Positions 46,714-55,400 of a DNA stretch of 64,000 bases are shown here, piece after piece. Numbering within the stretch: position 1 is the first letter of the stretch; the number at the start of each line of letters is the position of its first letter. A program made the position numbers and the translations under genes. The stretch lies in the NCBI RefSeq assembly GCF_013393945.1, contig NZ_CP040297.1, positions 6,538,809 through 6,602,808 of the forward strand, written 5' to 3'. Source of the stretch: Nostoc sp. TCL26-01 (GTDB lineage: Bacteria > Cyanobacteriota > Cyanobacteriia > Cyanobacteriales > Nostocaceae). The notes below the pieces were generated by a model. It worked only from the letters and a program-made list of their open reading frames with translations, was not told the origin of the DNA and made no database searches.

Positions 46714-47340
46714 CTACATTAAAATTAATTGGCTAATACGTTTTAATACACTTAGTACCTGTTGAAATTCCTCATCTCGTTCAATTGATAAGGCATAAGA
46801 CCGAGAATATTTTGGCTGTTCTTGCTGAACTAGCTTGACAAAAACAAACTCTCTACCATTCACAAGTAACCCAAAAGTTGGTTGTTCTATATTGGGAGTA
46901 TCAAGCATATAAGCAAGTGCTTGGGGTAATGCAGTTAAGACATCAAATTTAGTACTTTTAGATTCAATCACTAGTACCCAAAGACGTTTTTGAATTACTA
47001 AAACATCAATATTCCCTTTGACTATGATACTTTCATCTATAGCAGAAATATCAGTAGATTTTTCCGTTTCAATTTCAAAGGGTGGCTGATAAAAACCAGC
47101 TAAATCTAGGAGTGGCGATAGTACCACCATCTTCACCGCTTCTTCTGACGTTGAAAGACGTTGAGTTAAATTTAAATAATTGCTTCTAACTCGTTCTAGA
47201 GATAAAATTTCTGCATCATTCAACAATGGTAAATCATTTTTCCATTCTGTAAAAAAATCAGCATTTGTCACCAATTGGAGACTAAATTTTTCTGCTAGTT
47301 CATAAAGGCTGATATCCCGTCCTTGGATTGTTTGTACCAT
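46714..47340 (-). CDS. PD-(D/E)XK nuclease-fold protein, HsdR-N-like (208 aa)
   Basis: Common cyanobacterial family related to the N-terminal domain of type I restriction R subunits. GNIDVLVIQKRLWVLVIESKS (about residues 113-133) supplies the Asp and E-x-K residues of the nuclease site, with a Gln-containing helix afterwards (LPQALAYML). There is no helicase part and no hsdM/hsdS nearby, so it is not a complete restriction enzyme. The ATG at 47340 is used; two codons earlier is a TTG. Role unknown. Confidence 0.75.
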   Translation of the reverse strand: MVQTIQGRDISLYELAEKFSLQLVTNADFFTEWKNDLPLLNDAEILSLERVRSNYLNLTQRLSTSEEAVKMVVLSPLLDLAGFYQPPFEIETEKSTDISAIDESIIVKGNIDVLVIQKRLWVLVIESKSTKFDVLTALPQALAYMLDTPNIEQPTFGLLVNGREFVFVKLVQQEQPKYSRSYALSIERDEEFQQVLSVLKRISQLILM

Positions 47341-47412
47341 AATCAATTGGAGAATAAGAAATACATCTGTATTCTATAGGATTCATATTTTATCCTGCAT
47401 TTCTCACAAAAC

Positions 47413-47475
47413 GGTAGGGGCGGGTTTACAAATATGCTTCAATCATTTACGAATATCTCGTGAACCCGCCCCTAC
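47413..47475. repeat. GGGCGGGTT/AACCCGCCC palindrome
   Basis: GTAGGGGCGGGTTTAC...GTGAACCCGCCCCTAC, 63 bp, upstream of the PD-(D/E)XK gene. Second copy of the element at 42305. Confidence 0.85.
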
Positions 47476-47859
47476 AGCCTCTGGACTTCGGTTTGATAAA
47501 TTTCGTGAGAAATCCGGGTTTATTTTTGTAAGCGTAGCCTGCGCTTACGCCTACAAAACTCAGTACACCTTTATTCTTTCTTCCCAGTCCCCAGTCCCTA
47601 GTTCCTTAGCTCTACGAGTGATTCAGAAATCAAAGCGGATTCCTATATCTGCCTAAAGTGAAAAAAATCAGATTCATCACAAAATTTCTGGAACTGTCAA
47701 GCTGAGTGTTGTATCATCACTTGTTCATAAATCAGGGTTTTCTCGGTCTTCAGATGATGCGTAAATTTTAAATGTAAACAATAATCACAAAACTTTGGCA
47801 TTATTACTTAGGCTGAAGTATGACATTATAAACACACTCTCAGACAAAAGTAATTTTCT

Positions 47860-47985
47860 TAGGACTTATGCAATGTCATATATTGCTAACGCTTGTTGCT
47901 CAATAGTAAACGGTTTAAAGTCAAAATTAACTATTGACTATTGACCACTCTCGCCAAGCTTTGTGTGTCAAGTGCATAAGTCCTA
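47860..47985. mobile_element. MITE-like element, TAGGACTTATGCA ends
   Basis: Perfect 13-bp terminal inverted repeats TAGGACTTATGCA and TGCATAAGTCCTA enclose about 100 bp of non-coding sequence. A related, longer element lies at 53848-54200. A clear target duplication was not seen. Confidence 0.7.
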
Positions 47986-48127
47986 TTATTTTTCCTTCTG
48001 GTCTAAAAATGAACTAAATATTTAGTTGTATTTTTTCAGAAGCAATTGTCTTACATCTCGATTTACCTGTGTCTCTATAATTCTGGAGATTGACACTGAT
48101 TTGTCATATTTATCAGGTAGCAAAAAA

Positions 48128-49180
48128 ATGAAAGCAAAACTCATATTTCAGCCAGTTTCCCATAGTTGGGTAGCACTACATCCACAACCTAAAGGAGTTA
48201 TTCAATTTATTGGTGGAGCTTTTTTTGGCACTTTCTTCCCGATGCAATTCTATCGTTATTTACTCCAATATTTATTTAGCGATCGCTATACAATCATCAT
48301 CCTGCCCTTTAATTTTACCTTTAATCATTATGTAGAAGCTGGGTTTTTAATTAGAGAACAATATGAGATTACCCCAGAACTCGTAAGAATGGCTAAATTT
48401 GCAGGCTATGATTATCAAATTTATCTCAATGATCAGAACTTTTCCTGGATTGGTCATAGCATCGGCTGCAAATATATTGCTCTTTTGGAAGGTTTCTCTG
48501 CCTTACCACGAGAACATGATCAACTCGAATCATTTATTCGGGGAATAGTGAATAAAACATCCAATTCATCAGATAAAGAGAAAAATGAGCGCAAGATTCA
48601 AAGTATTGTCAAAGACTTAGAAACATTAATTAATGATCTCAAACAAAAACGTCAGCAAGCCACTCAATTAATTAAATACTATTTAGGACAAGAGCAAGAT
48701 ACTTACCTAGATACCATTGCAGATCCAAATATTAACAGAACCTTCTTTAAGAGTCTGTTTATTAAAGGCCAACCATCTATACTTTTAGCTCCTGTCAATA
48801 GTGGTACAGATAGCGCCATTCCTAAAGTTTTGGCAAATATTATTGATAGCCTGGGATGGGGTGTTAAACCTAGTTCTCAAGAAACCTATGCTTTTATCCA
48901 AGCTGCTAATCTCTTTAATCTCTTAGGATTGATCCGCTTTAAATCAGATAAACTTGCTAAGTCAACCTGTGACTGGTTTATGAATACGCTTAAAAAACCC
49001 CCAACAGATTTTCAGAATAATTTAGTAGGTGGACATTTAAAACCTCTAGGGAAGCAAATCGGTAATGATGTGATTAATTTTCCTGATAGTCTACCCATTA
49101 TTGAATCTACGCAAAGACGAAGTGCAGAGTTAGAAATATATGTAGTTAAATTACTCAAAGCCTTAGAACAAGAACGTTAA
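48128..49180 (+). CDS. DUF1350 family alpha/beta-hydrolase-like protein (350 aa)
   Basis: Matches the DUF1350 family of cyanobacteria and plastids: VIQFIGGAFFGTFFPMQFYRYLLQYLF at the start and the nucleophile-elbow-like WIGHSIGCKYIALLEG (about 112-127). The ATG at 48128 (MKAKLIFQPVSHSWVALHP) is chosen over an in-frame upstream TTG, because the family begins there. The middle section (about 145-195) is strongly charged and helical. Probably a soluble enzyme or membrane-peripheral protein; its substrate is not established. Confidence 0.85.
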   Translation: MKAKLIFQPVSHSWVALHPQPKGVIQFIGGAFFGTFFPMQFYRYLLQYLFSDRYTIIILPFNFTFNHYVEAGFLIREQYEITPELVRMAKFAGYDYQIYLNDQNFSWIGHSIGCKYIALLEGFSALPREHDQLESFIRGIVNKTSNSSDKEKNERKIQSIVKDLETLINDLKQKRQQATQLIKYYLGQEQDTYLDTIADPNINRTFFKSLFIKGQPSILLAPVNSGTDSAIPKVLANIIDSLGWGVKPSSQETYAFIQAANLFNLLGLIRFKSDKLAKSTCDWFMNTLKKPPTDFQNNLVGGHLKPLGKQIGNDVINFPDSLPIIESTQRRSAELEIYVVKLLKALEQER

Positions 49181-49190
49181 TCATAGATAA

Positions 49191-49300
49191 TGGGTACTGG
49201 GTACTGGGTACTGGGTAATGGGTAATGGGTACTGGGAAAATATGGAAAAATAACTAATTTCCTATACCCAATGACCAATGACCAATGACTAATGACTAAT
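49191..49300. repeat. Heptamer tandem repeats
   Basis: TGGGTAC/TGGGTAA units (49191-49236) and CCAATGA/CTAATGA units (49268-49300) between two convergent genes. Confidence 0.88.
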
Positions 49301-49307
49301 AACCAAT

Positions 49308-50297
49308 TTAAGCACTTATCCTTTGCTGAATCCGATAAATTTTTAAGGCAAGGTAGCGCTGAATAAAAGATGTTTGTCTAGCCAAACTAGATTGCATACA
49401 CCAGTTTTCATATGCTGGAATTGCCACATTCATCAGAAACTCACGCCATTTAGCAGTTAAATTTGCAACTTGGATTTCTGCTGCTCGTCTTCGACCATTT
49501 TCTACCATTGCTTGCCGTAAATTTACATCATCACGCAATCGTTGGAGAGCTAAAAGAGTATCTTTAATGGAAGTAACTTCTATATAATCAAGTTCTCTTT
49601 GGCGTTCAGCTTGTAATGCCGATTCAGCACCGCCGATAACTGGAACACCAGCGTGCCAACCATTAAATAATTTAGTTGCAGGTTTAGCGATATGTCGCTG
49701 AGAATCAAAGCTACGTACAGCTAAAACTACGTCGATTTCGCTGTAGTCATGAACTAATTTATTGCTACTAATAATACGCCAACGTAAACCCAGCGCTTGT
49801 AGTTGTTCTTCCCAAGCAGGATCTTGAAGTTCTGGTGCTAAGTTTCTCGGTAAACCAAAGTAAGCGAGATTTTCAAAGCGATCGCCCCGCCCAGGATTTC
49901 GAGGAATTAAGCCCGGTTGCGGCCAAAGTGGTATATAATAACAATCCCAAAAACTTAATATTGTGGATGCTTCTTGCGAATTCTGGACTACATGAATTTG
50001 TGCTTCAGGTTGAGGATCTCTTTCTGCCTTGAGACAAATAATAAACAGTTTTGACCCTGGAATTTGCAAATTATCTGGTAAAGAATCCCGATGGGCAAGA
50101 ACAATTCCTTCATCGGGTAAAGTGCCTACTAGTTTACACGGGAAACCATCAGCTTGCAGGCGAAGATATGTTTGTATCGTCCAACAGTATGTACCTTTCA
50201 TGAATAGCCACCAGTGAGTTTCTACACTATCTGGTATGCCGTCTTTCGGCCATTCAGATTGAGGGAGATAAAAATAAATTGCTGGTATATCTTTCAT
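49308..50297 (-). CDS. Glycosyltransferase-like protein (329 aa)
   Basis: A cyanobacterial family with a GT-B-like C-terminal part: VVLAVRSFDSQRHIAKPATKLFNGWHAGVPVIGGAESAL (about 188-226) resembles the donor-sugar domain where K/N and E/G residues bind the nucleotide sugar. The N-terminal half (YFYLPQSEWPKDGIPDSVETHWWLFMKG) is not a standard GT domain. Cytosolic, with no signal peptide. Its neighbours give no pathway. Class moderately sure, substrate unknown. Confidence 0.7.
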   Translation of the reverse strand: MKDIPAIYFYLPQSEWPKDGIPDSVETHWWLFMKGTYCWTIQTYLRLQADGFPCKLVGTLPDEGIVLAHRDSLPDNLQIPGSKLFIICLKAERDPQPEAQIHVVQNSQEASTILSFWDCYYIPLWPQPGLIPRNPGRGDRFENLAYFGLPRNLAPELQDPAWEEQLQALGLRWRIISSNKLVHDYSEIDVVLAVRSFDSQRHIAKPATKLFNGWHAGVPVIGGAESALQAERQRELDYIEVTSIKDTLLALQRLRDDVNLRQAMVENGRRRAAEIQVANLTAKWREFLMNVAIPAYENWCMQSSLARQTSFIQRYLALKIYRIQQRISA

Positions 50298-50343
50298 GAA
50301 ACACCCTAATAGCGTGTCTAGGCTAAAATGTTGTCATAAAATT

Positions 50344-50439
50344 GTAGGCTGGTTGAGGCTTTGGCTTAACTCAACACCAAGATCCATAATCAGTTTTTGA
50401 GATCCATGTTGGGTTGCGCTGCGCTTTACCCAACCTACA
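50344..50439. repeat. CCCAACCTAC-family palindrome
   Basis: GTAGGCTGGTTGAGGC...TAACTCAAC and ATGTTGGGTTGCGC...TTTACCCAACCTAC, in the gap between the glycosyltransferase-like and serine-hydrolase genes. Confidence 0.75.
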
Positions 50440-50505
50440 CTTAATGCACTATTTTAATCTTGCCACGCTACTACTATGGACTTTTGACAATCTTTGATAT
50501 GTGTC

Positions 50506-51795
50506 CTAAAGCTGTCTAGTAACTGCTGTTGGTTGATCTAGATAACTATACACCAAGCGAGAAACTTGATTAATAAAAGCCTTGGCACTAGCATCACCGA
50601 AGGGTCTAGCTACCATAATCCCTGCCAAGTAGCGCTTTCCTGATGGTGTTTGCACAATTCCCACATCTGCTAAGAGTCTTCCCAAAGTACCCGTTTTGTG
50701 AGCAATGACTGCACCCTTACCCAGTCCAACTGGTAAAAGACTTCTATTATGGCAACGTTCCATGATGTTTTCGATTTGAGTATAGCTATTGCTACTCAAC
50801 AATTTGTTATTGGAAATCATCGCCGCTAACCGCACCATATCCTTGGGACTGGTTGTATTCGTGCCTTTAAAATCTCCCAGCAAGTTACGAATGACAGTAT
50901 TTTGCAGTCCCCAACTGCGAAACTTTTGATTCAACTTATTTTTGCCACCCAATCGATCAATAATCATATTTGTGGCAGTATTATCGCTGATGATCATCAT
51001 TTTATTCATCGTTTCCGAAAGACTAAAACGAGTACCAGCTTTTCTATACTGCATACTGCCAGAACCACCAGTCATCAAATCTCGTCGCATCACTAGAGTT
51101 TCATTTGCTTGCACTCTACCCGCTTCCATCTCTTGAAATAAAGCTACAAGAATCGGAAATTTAATGGTGCTAGCAGCTGCAAAGGATTTTTCTCCATTGA
51201 TATCTAGATATTCCCCAGTTTCCATGTCTAAAAAAAACATTCCTGGGCTGAGTGAACTGTAGCGAGTCATCAATGTTTTGATTTGAGAATCTAGCTGAGA
51301 TATTTCTCTACTTAAAGCAACAACTCCAGCAAATTTGGAATTCTCACTGATGGGAATAAAAATTTTCTCTTCGCTAGAGGAGGTTTTAGTTGTCTCCTGT
51401 CCAATAGGCTGGCTGATAGTAGAAAAACTGACAATCCAGTGTGAGGCAGAATCTCCTGTGATCATCAATTTGTCGGCAGAGGTGGTATAACCTGGGGCTA
51501 ACTCAACCACTATCCTTGCAGTATCATTATCAACCTTGCCAACTCGAATTTCCTTCACTGCTGCACCAAAACTGCGCCGCAGAGTATTCGTGTCTAAGCT
51601 TGTTTTTGGTAAGTCAATAACAATTCGGGTGGGGTTATTAATCAAAAATGCTCTAGGTTTGACTTCAGAATCCGTAGTGATGTTGAGTTGATTCTGGCCA
51701 GGATCGAAGTTCCATGATTCTAAACGAGCTGCATTTGCTGGAGCAGATAAAAGGATAGTACTGATGAGGCTGATTAATAGAAAGGGTGATTTCAT
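50506..51795 (-). CDS. AMIN-domain serine hydrolase, class A beta-lactamase fold (429 aa)
   Basis: The ATG at 51795 starts a signal peptide (MKSPFLLISLISTILLSAPANA); an upstream in-frame GTG at 51936 would bury it. An AMIN domain follows (about 25-120; RLESWNFDPGQNQL, PTRIVIDLPKT), which targets peptidoglycan or the septum. A serine beta-lactamase fold comes next: SxxK in AASTIKFP, SDN in ISDNTATN, and KTG in AHKTGTLG are all present. Probably a periplasmic cell-wall enzyme such as a DD-peptidase, though beta-lactamase activity is possible. The AMIN fusion favours a wall role. Confidence 0.85.
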   Translation of the reverse strand: MKSPFLLISLISTILLSAPANAARLESWNFDPGQNQLNITTDSEVKPRAFLINNPTRIVIDLPKTSLDTNTLRRSFGAAVKEIRVGKVDNDTARIVVELAPGYTTSADKLMITGDSASHWIVSFSTISQPIGQETTKTSSSEEKIFIPISENSKFAGVVALSREISQLDSQIKTLMTRYSSLSPGMFFLDMETGEYLDINGEKSFAAASTIKFPILVALFQEMEAGRVQANETLVMRRDLMTGGSGSMQYRKAGTRFSLSETMNKMMIISDNTATNMIIDRLGGKNKLNQKFRSWGLQNTVIRNLLGDFKGTNTTSPKDMVRLAAMISNNKLLSSNSYTQIENIMERCHNRSLLPVGLGKGAVIAHKTGTLGRLLADVGIVQTPSGKRYLAGIMVARPFGDASAKAFINQVSRLVYSYLDQPTAVTRQL

Positions 51796-52366
51796 GCGTG
51801 TGAATTGTGAGAAGCTAAGGAGATTATTTGCCAGATTTTCCGGTAGTTTTTGAGTCTTTCCGGAAGAAACTTTAGCAAGATGATACATTTTGCTATTCGC
51901 TGACCTCAAGACGTTGAGAGACTCAAAGAGTTCCACGGCAAGCTTGAGGAATTAAAGCTGATACTCTAACCTTGCTGTTCAAGATTGGTCAATAGTAAAA
52001 TCACATACCTGTTAGCAACTGTTGGTAGAGGGATAAGTAATCAAGTAAAAAAACAAGCAGTATCAACATTACAATAAATCGTGTCTCAATAAATCACAAA
52101 TGCCCTGATTTTTACAAAAACTTTTTGCCAAAAAGGTAGAAACCCATCAAAGCTTTTATGAGTTGGCTAATTTAGTATTGGCTAACACTAACTATGTTGC
52201 ATTTATATGTATTGCAAAATACTGCAAAAATTTAGCTCTTGTGTGGGGGTAATATTTGGATAGTTTGTCAGATGGCAATCATTGCTCACAGTGGGGTGTA
52301 GCTCATCGCCAATGCTGATGTAAGCTAAATACTATACATCCTCAGCCGAAAGTTAAGGAGTTGTTG
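51796..52366. other. Divergent intergenic region without a supported gene
   Basis: About 570 bp between the serine hydrolase and amidotransferase genes. It holds both promoters. AAGGAG at 52355-52360 is the ribosome site of the downstream gene. I see no repeat array here. Confidence 0.5.
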
Positions 52367-53089
52367 ATGAATATCCATTACTTGCAGCACGTACCATTTG
52401 AAACACCTGCTAGTATCGAACAGTGGGCAATACACAACCAGCACTCTCTTTGGGCAACTAGATTTTACGCTAATGACTCCTTACCTGAAATTGACACCCT
52501 GGACTGGGTTGTTGTTATGGGTGGGCCCATGAATATCTATGAGGATGACAAGTATCCCTGGTTGACGGCAGAGAAACGATTTATAGAACAAGCAATTAAT
52601 CAAGGTAAAACTGTCATCGGTATTTGTTTAGGATCACAATTAATTGCAGACGTTTTAGGCTCAAAAGTCTATCAGGGAGAATATAAAGAGATTGGTTGGT
52701 TCCCCATTCAACTCACACAAGCAGCTAAAGATTCTACTATTTTTGGCTCATTACCTCAGCAGCTTGACGTTTTCCACTGGCATGGTGACACCTTTGACTT
52801 ACCAGCAGGTGCAACTCGACTAGCTTATAGCGAAGCTTGTCAAAATCAGGCGTTTCTCTATGATAAGAAAGTTCTAGCCTTACAGTTTCACCTAGAGTCA
52901 ACTAAAGATAGTGTTCGCCAAATCATTGGCAATTGTCTAGACGAACTCGTGGAGGGCAAATATATTCAGGCAGCAGAACAGATGCTATCAAGAGATGATG
53001 ATTTTGAGCAAATCAATTCAGTGATGCGTCATGTTTTAGATAGTCTTGTTCAACAGAATTCTCATGACAATGCTGTTGGGAGTGCATAA
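52367..53089 (+). CDS. Class I glutamine amidotransferase (240 aa)
   Basis: Single-domain GATase1. Oxyanion VMGGPMNIYED, nucleophile Cys in GICLGSQLIA (about 85-94) and His in LQFHLEST (about 174-181) with the following Glu form the triad. The ATG at 52367 has AAGGAG at ideal spacing; two TTG codons just upstream are not needed. Stand-alone members resemble GuaA/YfeJ-like amidotransferases and may transfer ammonia or hydrolyse gamma-glutamyl compounds. No partner synthetase is adjacent. Confidence 0.88.
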   Translation: MNIHYLQHVPFETPASIEQWAIHNQHSLWATRFYANDSLPEIDTLDWVVVMGGPMNIYEDDKYPWLTAEKRFIEQAINQGKTVIGICLGSQLIADVLGSKVYQGEYKEIGWFPIQLTQAAKDSTIFGSLPQQLDVFHWHGDTFDLPAGATRLAYSEACQNQAFLYDKKVLALQFHLESTKDSVRQIIGNCLDELVEGKYIQAAEQMLSRDDDFEQINSVMRHVLDSLVQQNSHDNAVGSA

Positions 53090-53172
53090 AAAAATCAAGG
53101 TCAACCTATTGAGTCAGTGAGGGGTGAAAAACCCAAAATACACACCAGCACTGAAACTTGAGGCATATGACC

Positions 53173-53826
53173 ATGAAATTCCGTCACTTAACTAGTTCTT
53201 TACTCACAGCTACTGCACTCTTGACTAGCACACTTCCAGCTTTTGCCGGGCCTTTTGATGTCAAACCAGCTGGTATTTTTAAGCCAGTGGATGTGGTTCC
53301 TGGTGCAGTAGGCAATGTTACTCCCAAAACACCTGTTCCTAGCACACCCAGCAACCCAGTAGGTAACGGCGAAATCCAAGGCTTAGGTGACCATCAATCT
53401 TGGGTTGACCAAAAAACTTTAGCAAATGACCCCCGTGCTTTGTGTAGCGATGTTGGCTTGGGTAACAACACTCGTAACAGCACTACGAAATTGGCTTTAG
53501 CCAACTCTACCAGTACTCGTTCTAGTTCTTCGAGCAGTCATCATGATGGCGGTGGTGGTGGTGTGAGTTTCTTAGGAATTGGTGTTAATGGTAGCGGTAG
53601 TAGTCAAGGTAGTCAAAATAACAGTAGTTCTAAAGATACTCGCAACAACCGCACAGAAGAAAACAGCAGCAGTTCTTCAACAGTAGTTCAAGGTAAGAAT
53701 TGCGATGCGTTTGTCAATGCTGCCGCCGCTAGAGATATGAACTACCAAGACAACCTCACTCGCCGTTATGAAATTAAAACTGGTCGTCGTGGACAACAAG
53801 TAAATCAATTACTGGAAGATAAATAA
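53173..53826 (+). CDS. Exported Ser/Gly/Asn-rich protein (217 aa)
   Basis: Family not recognised. The ATG at 53173 follows GAGG by 9 bp and starts a signal peptide (MKFRHLTSSLLTATALLTSTLPAFA). The mature protein has a Pro/Thr-rich N-terminal part, then a low-complexity Ser/Gly/Asn/His region (about 115-165: SSSSSSHHDGGGGG and SSQGSQNNSSS), then a charged C-terminus with one Cys. Two cysteines in the mature part (ALCSD, NCDAF) could pair. Likely periplasmic or cell-surface. Confidence 0.75.
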   Translation: MKFRHLTSSLLTATALLTSTLPAFAGPFDVKPAGIFKPVDVVPGAVGNVTPKTPVPSTPSNPVGNGEIQGLGDHQSWVDQKTLANDPRALCSDVGLGNNTRNSTTKLALANSTSTRSSSSSSHHDGGGGGVSFLGIGVNGSGSSQGSQNNSSSKDTRNNRTEENSSSSSTVVQGKNCDAFVNAAAARDMNYQDNLTRRYEIKTGRRGQQVNQLLEDK

Positions 53827-53847
53827 TTAAGCTGTAGAAAAAGTAAT

Positions 53848-54200
53848 TAGAACTTACGCAGTGTCACTAAGTTTTCTGGCTTTTTTGTCAATAGTCAATA
53901 GTCAATGGTCAAAAAGAGCCAACCGTTTGTGGGGGTTTCCACGGCAGTTCGCTCAAGTCAAGCCACTGCGTTGCGGGGGTTTCCCCCGTTGTAGCAAGTG
54001 GCGCGGGAAACCCGCCCACGCGACTGCCTTCCCATTGTGTGGACTAGCGTTCAAAATCAAGGTTTTTGGACTGTTGACCAAATCAGTTACCAGTTAATAA
54101 ACGTTCACTGTTCACTGTTCACTGTTCACTGTTCACTGTTCACTGTTTACTATGCCACCCTCTTTTATGGTTTTTTGGTTCAGTGCGTACGTAAGTCCTA
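53848..54200. mobile_element. MITE-like composite element containing other repeats
   Basis: Ends TAGAACTTACGCAGTG and CAGTGCGTACGTAAGTCCTA form an imperfect inverted pair related to the 47860 element. Inside lie a GTCAATA heptamer run (53887-53910), the GC-rich module shared with 12650-13035 (53927-54035) and a perfect TTCACTG heptamer array (54103-54147). No gene; frames crossing it are repeat-derived. Confidence 0.6.
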
Positions 54201-54277
54201 TTAATTATTGAATTGTTTTACCGCCAGGGTAATCACCCTGGCAATTGCTTTAGTTAATTTTTTTGAGGAATAGTATT

Positions 54278-54712
54278 ATGAACAGCACAATAGGAGGAGT
54301 TATTACCCTGAGTGTCACTTTATTGTTGACTATGATATCTTTAGCAAGTGCTGAGACTCCTACTCGCTCTATTCGGAATTCGCAAATTTTACCCTATCTA
54401 CTAGATAATCCTCACGAAAATTCATTAGTCAGGGTGCGTTGTGTTCCTAGAATTAAACAAGAGGTAAATAGAAAGCGGAGTGTAATTAGAGATAGTCTAC
54501 TAAGACCTAATATTGGTAATAATGACTCTGTAACAATTGAAATTGCAGGCAGTTGTCACAACTTGAGAATTCGTGTACAACAAAATGAATCAGGCTATTC
54601 TAGTTATCCAGCCTACACTCCTGATTTAGATGAGTATGATGATGAACTGGAGGATGGTTGGTTAATTCGTGAGGGTTCTGGATGGCATTGGTTGCTGCGA
54701 AATCAAAAGTAA
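54278..54712 (+). CDS. Small exported protein of unknown function (144 aa)
   Basis: The ATG at 54278 has GAGG 9 bp upstream and starts a signal peptide (MNSTIGGVITLSVTLLLTMISLASA). The mature part is basic in its first half (RVRCVPRIKQEVNRKRS) and acidic near the end (DLDEYDDELEDG). Two Cys residues (RCVP, GSCHN) could form a disulfide. I recognise no domain. Convergent with the next gene. Confidence 0.72.
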   Translation: MNSTIGGVITLSVTLLLTMISLASAETPTRSIRNSQILPYLLDNPHENSLVRVRCVPRIKQEVNRKRSVIRDSLLRPNIGNNDSVTIEIAGSCHNLRIRVQQNESGYSSYPAYTPDLDEYDDELEDGWLIREGSGWHWLLRNQK

Positions 54713-54748
54713 AAATGGGGATTTATCACCTTTGACTTAGCTAATTAC

Positions 54749-55099
54749 CTACCAGTTCTTACCTAATAAAGATTCAAATTCTGCTTGTAAAGCTGTGATG
54801 TCTGCTAGCCTAGCAACGAGAATATTATCATTACCGGCATCGCTTAAACGTGTTTTCCAGTAACGGATACTTTCAGAGTTATTCAGCCAAAAATTTACTA
54901 CTGTATCTAAGACTTGCTCTCTATTCCAACCCCATTTTAGTGGGACTGGTTCTACAGACTCTATTAAGGAATCCAGGGTACATTTCTGGGTTCCTAAATA
55001 TTCTATGCCTTGTTGTTGTGGTTTTTGCTGACTGTCCTGGAGATGGCTAAAAAATTGCCAAACAGGAGATACACCGACAATGTCAAAAGTGTATTTCAT
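54749..55099 (-). CDS. Small protein of unknown function behind a CIRCE operator (116 aa)
   Basis: The ATG at 55099 is set by GGAGG five bases upstream (in-frame TTG four codons earlier rejected). The protein starts MKYTFDIVGVSPVWQFF and is soluble, Trp-rich (WQFF, KWGW, FWLN, YWKTR) and mostly helical; no enzyme motif. It resembles conserved cyanobacterial hypothetical proteins, but I cannot name a family. A perfect CIRCE inverted repeat lies 123 bp upstream on the transcribed side, which would place it under HrcA heat-shock repression. Confidence 0.72.
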   Translation of the reverse strand: MKYTFDIVGVSPVWQFFSHLQDSQQKPQQQGIEYLGTQKCTLDSLIESVEPVPLKWGWNREQVLDTVVNFWLNNSESIRYWKTRLSDAGNDNILVARLADITALQAEFESLLGKNW

Positions 55100-55221
55100 T
55101 TCAGCCTCCAATTATGAATCAGTGGTATTTAAAATATAAATTGTGTTTGCCGATTACCTATATTTTACCTATAAAATTTAGGATTTTTAGTTATATCTTC
55201 AGAATTAACTTTTTTTGGAAG

Positions 55222-55248
55222 TTAGCACTCTCTGGTTTTGAGTGCTAA
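55222..55248. promoter_or_regulatory. CIRCE operator (HrcA-binding site)
   Basis: TTAGCACTC, a 9-base spacer, then GAGTGCTAA: an exact match to the CIRCE consensus (9-9-9). HrcA binds this site to repress groESL/dnaK-type genes. No chaperone gene is adjacent; the only gene transcribed away from it is the 116-aa unknown ending at 54749. Confidence 0.93.
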
Positions 55249-55400
55249 ATAATCGCTGATTATTTGTTGTCTTATGAAATAGTTTCGAGCATTTTTCTAG
55301 AAAAATATTTTATTTTTAATAATTATTTAAGTTTCTTGCTGGCAGACGGGAAATTTGAATTGGTTGCTTGATCTGCTGCTGTAGTAATGTATAATTTGTA

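Noticed and set aside
46714..47340. Restriction-modification system
   Set aside because: Only an HsdR-N-like nuclease domain is present, without helicase, methylase or specificity genes nearby.
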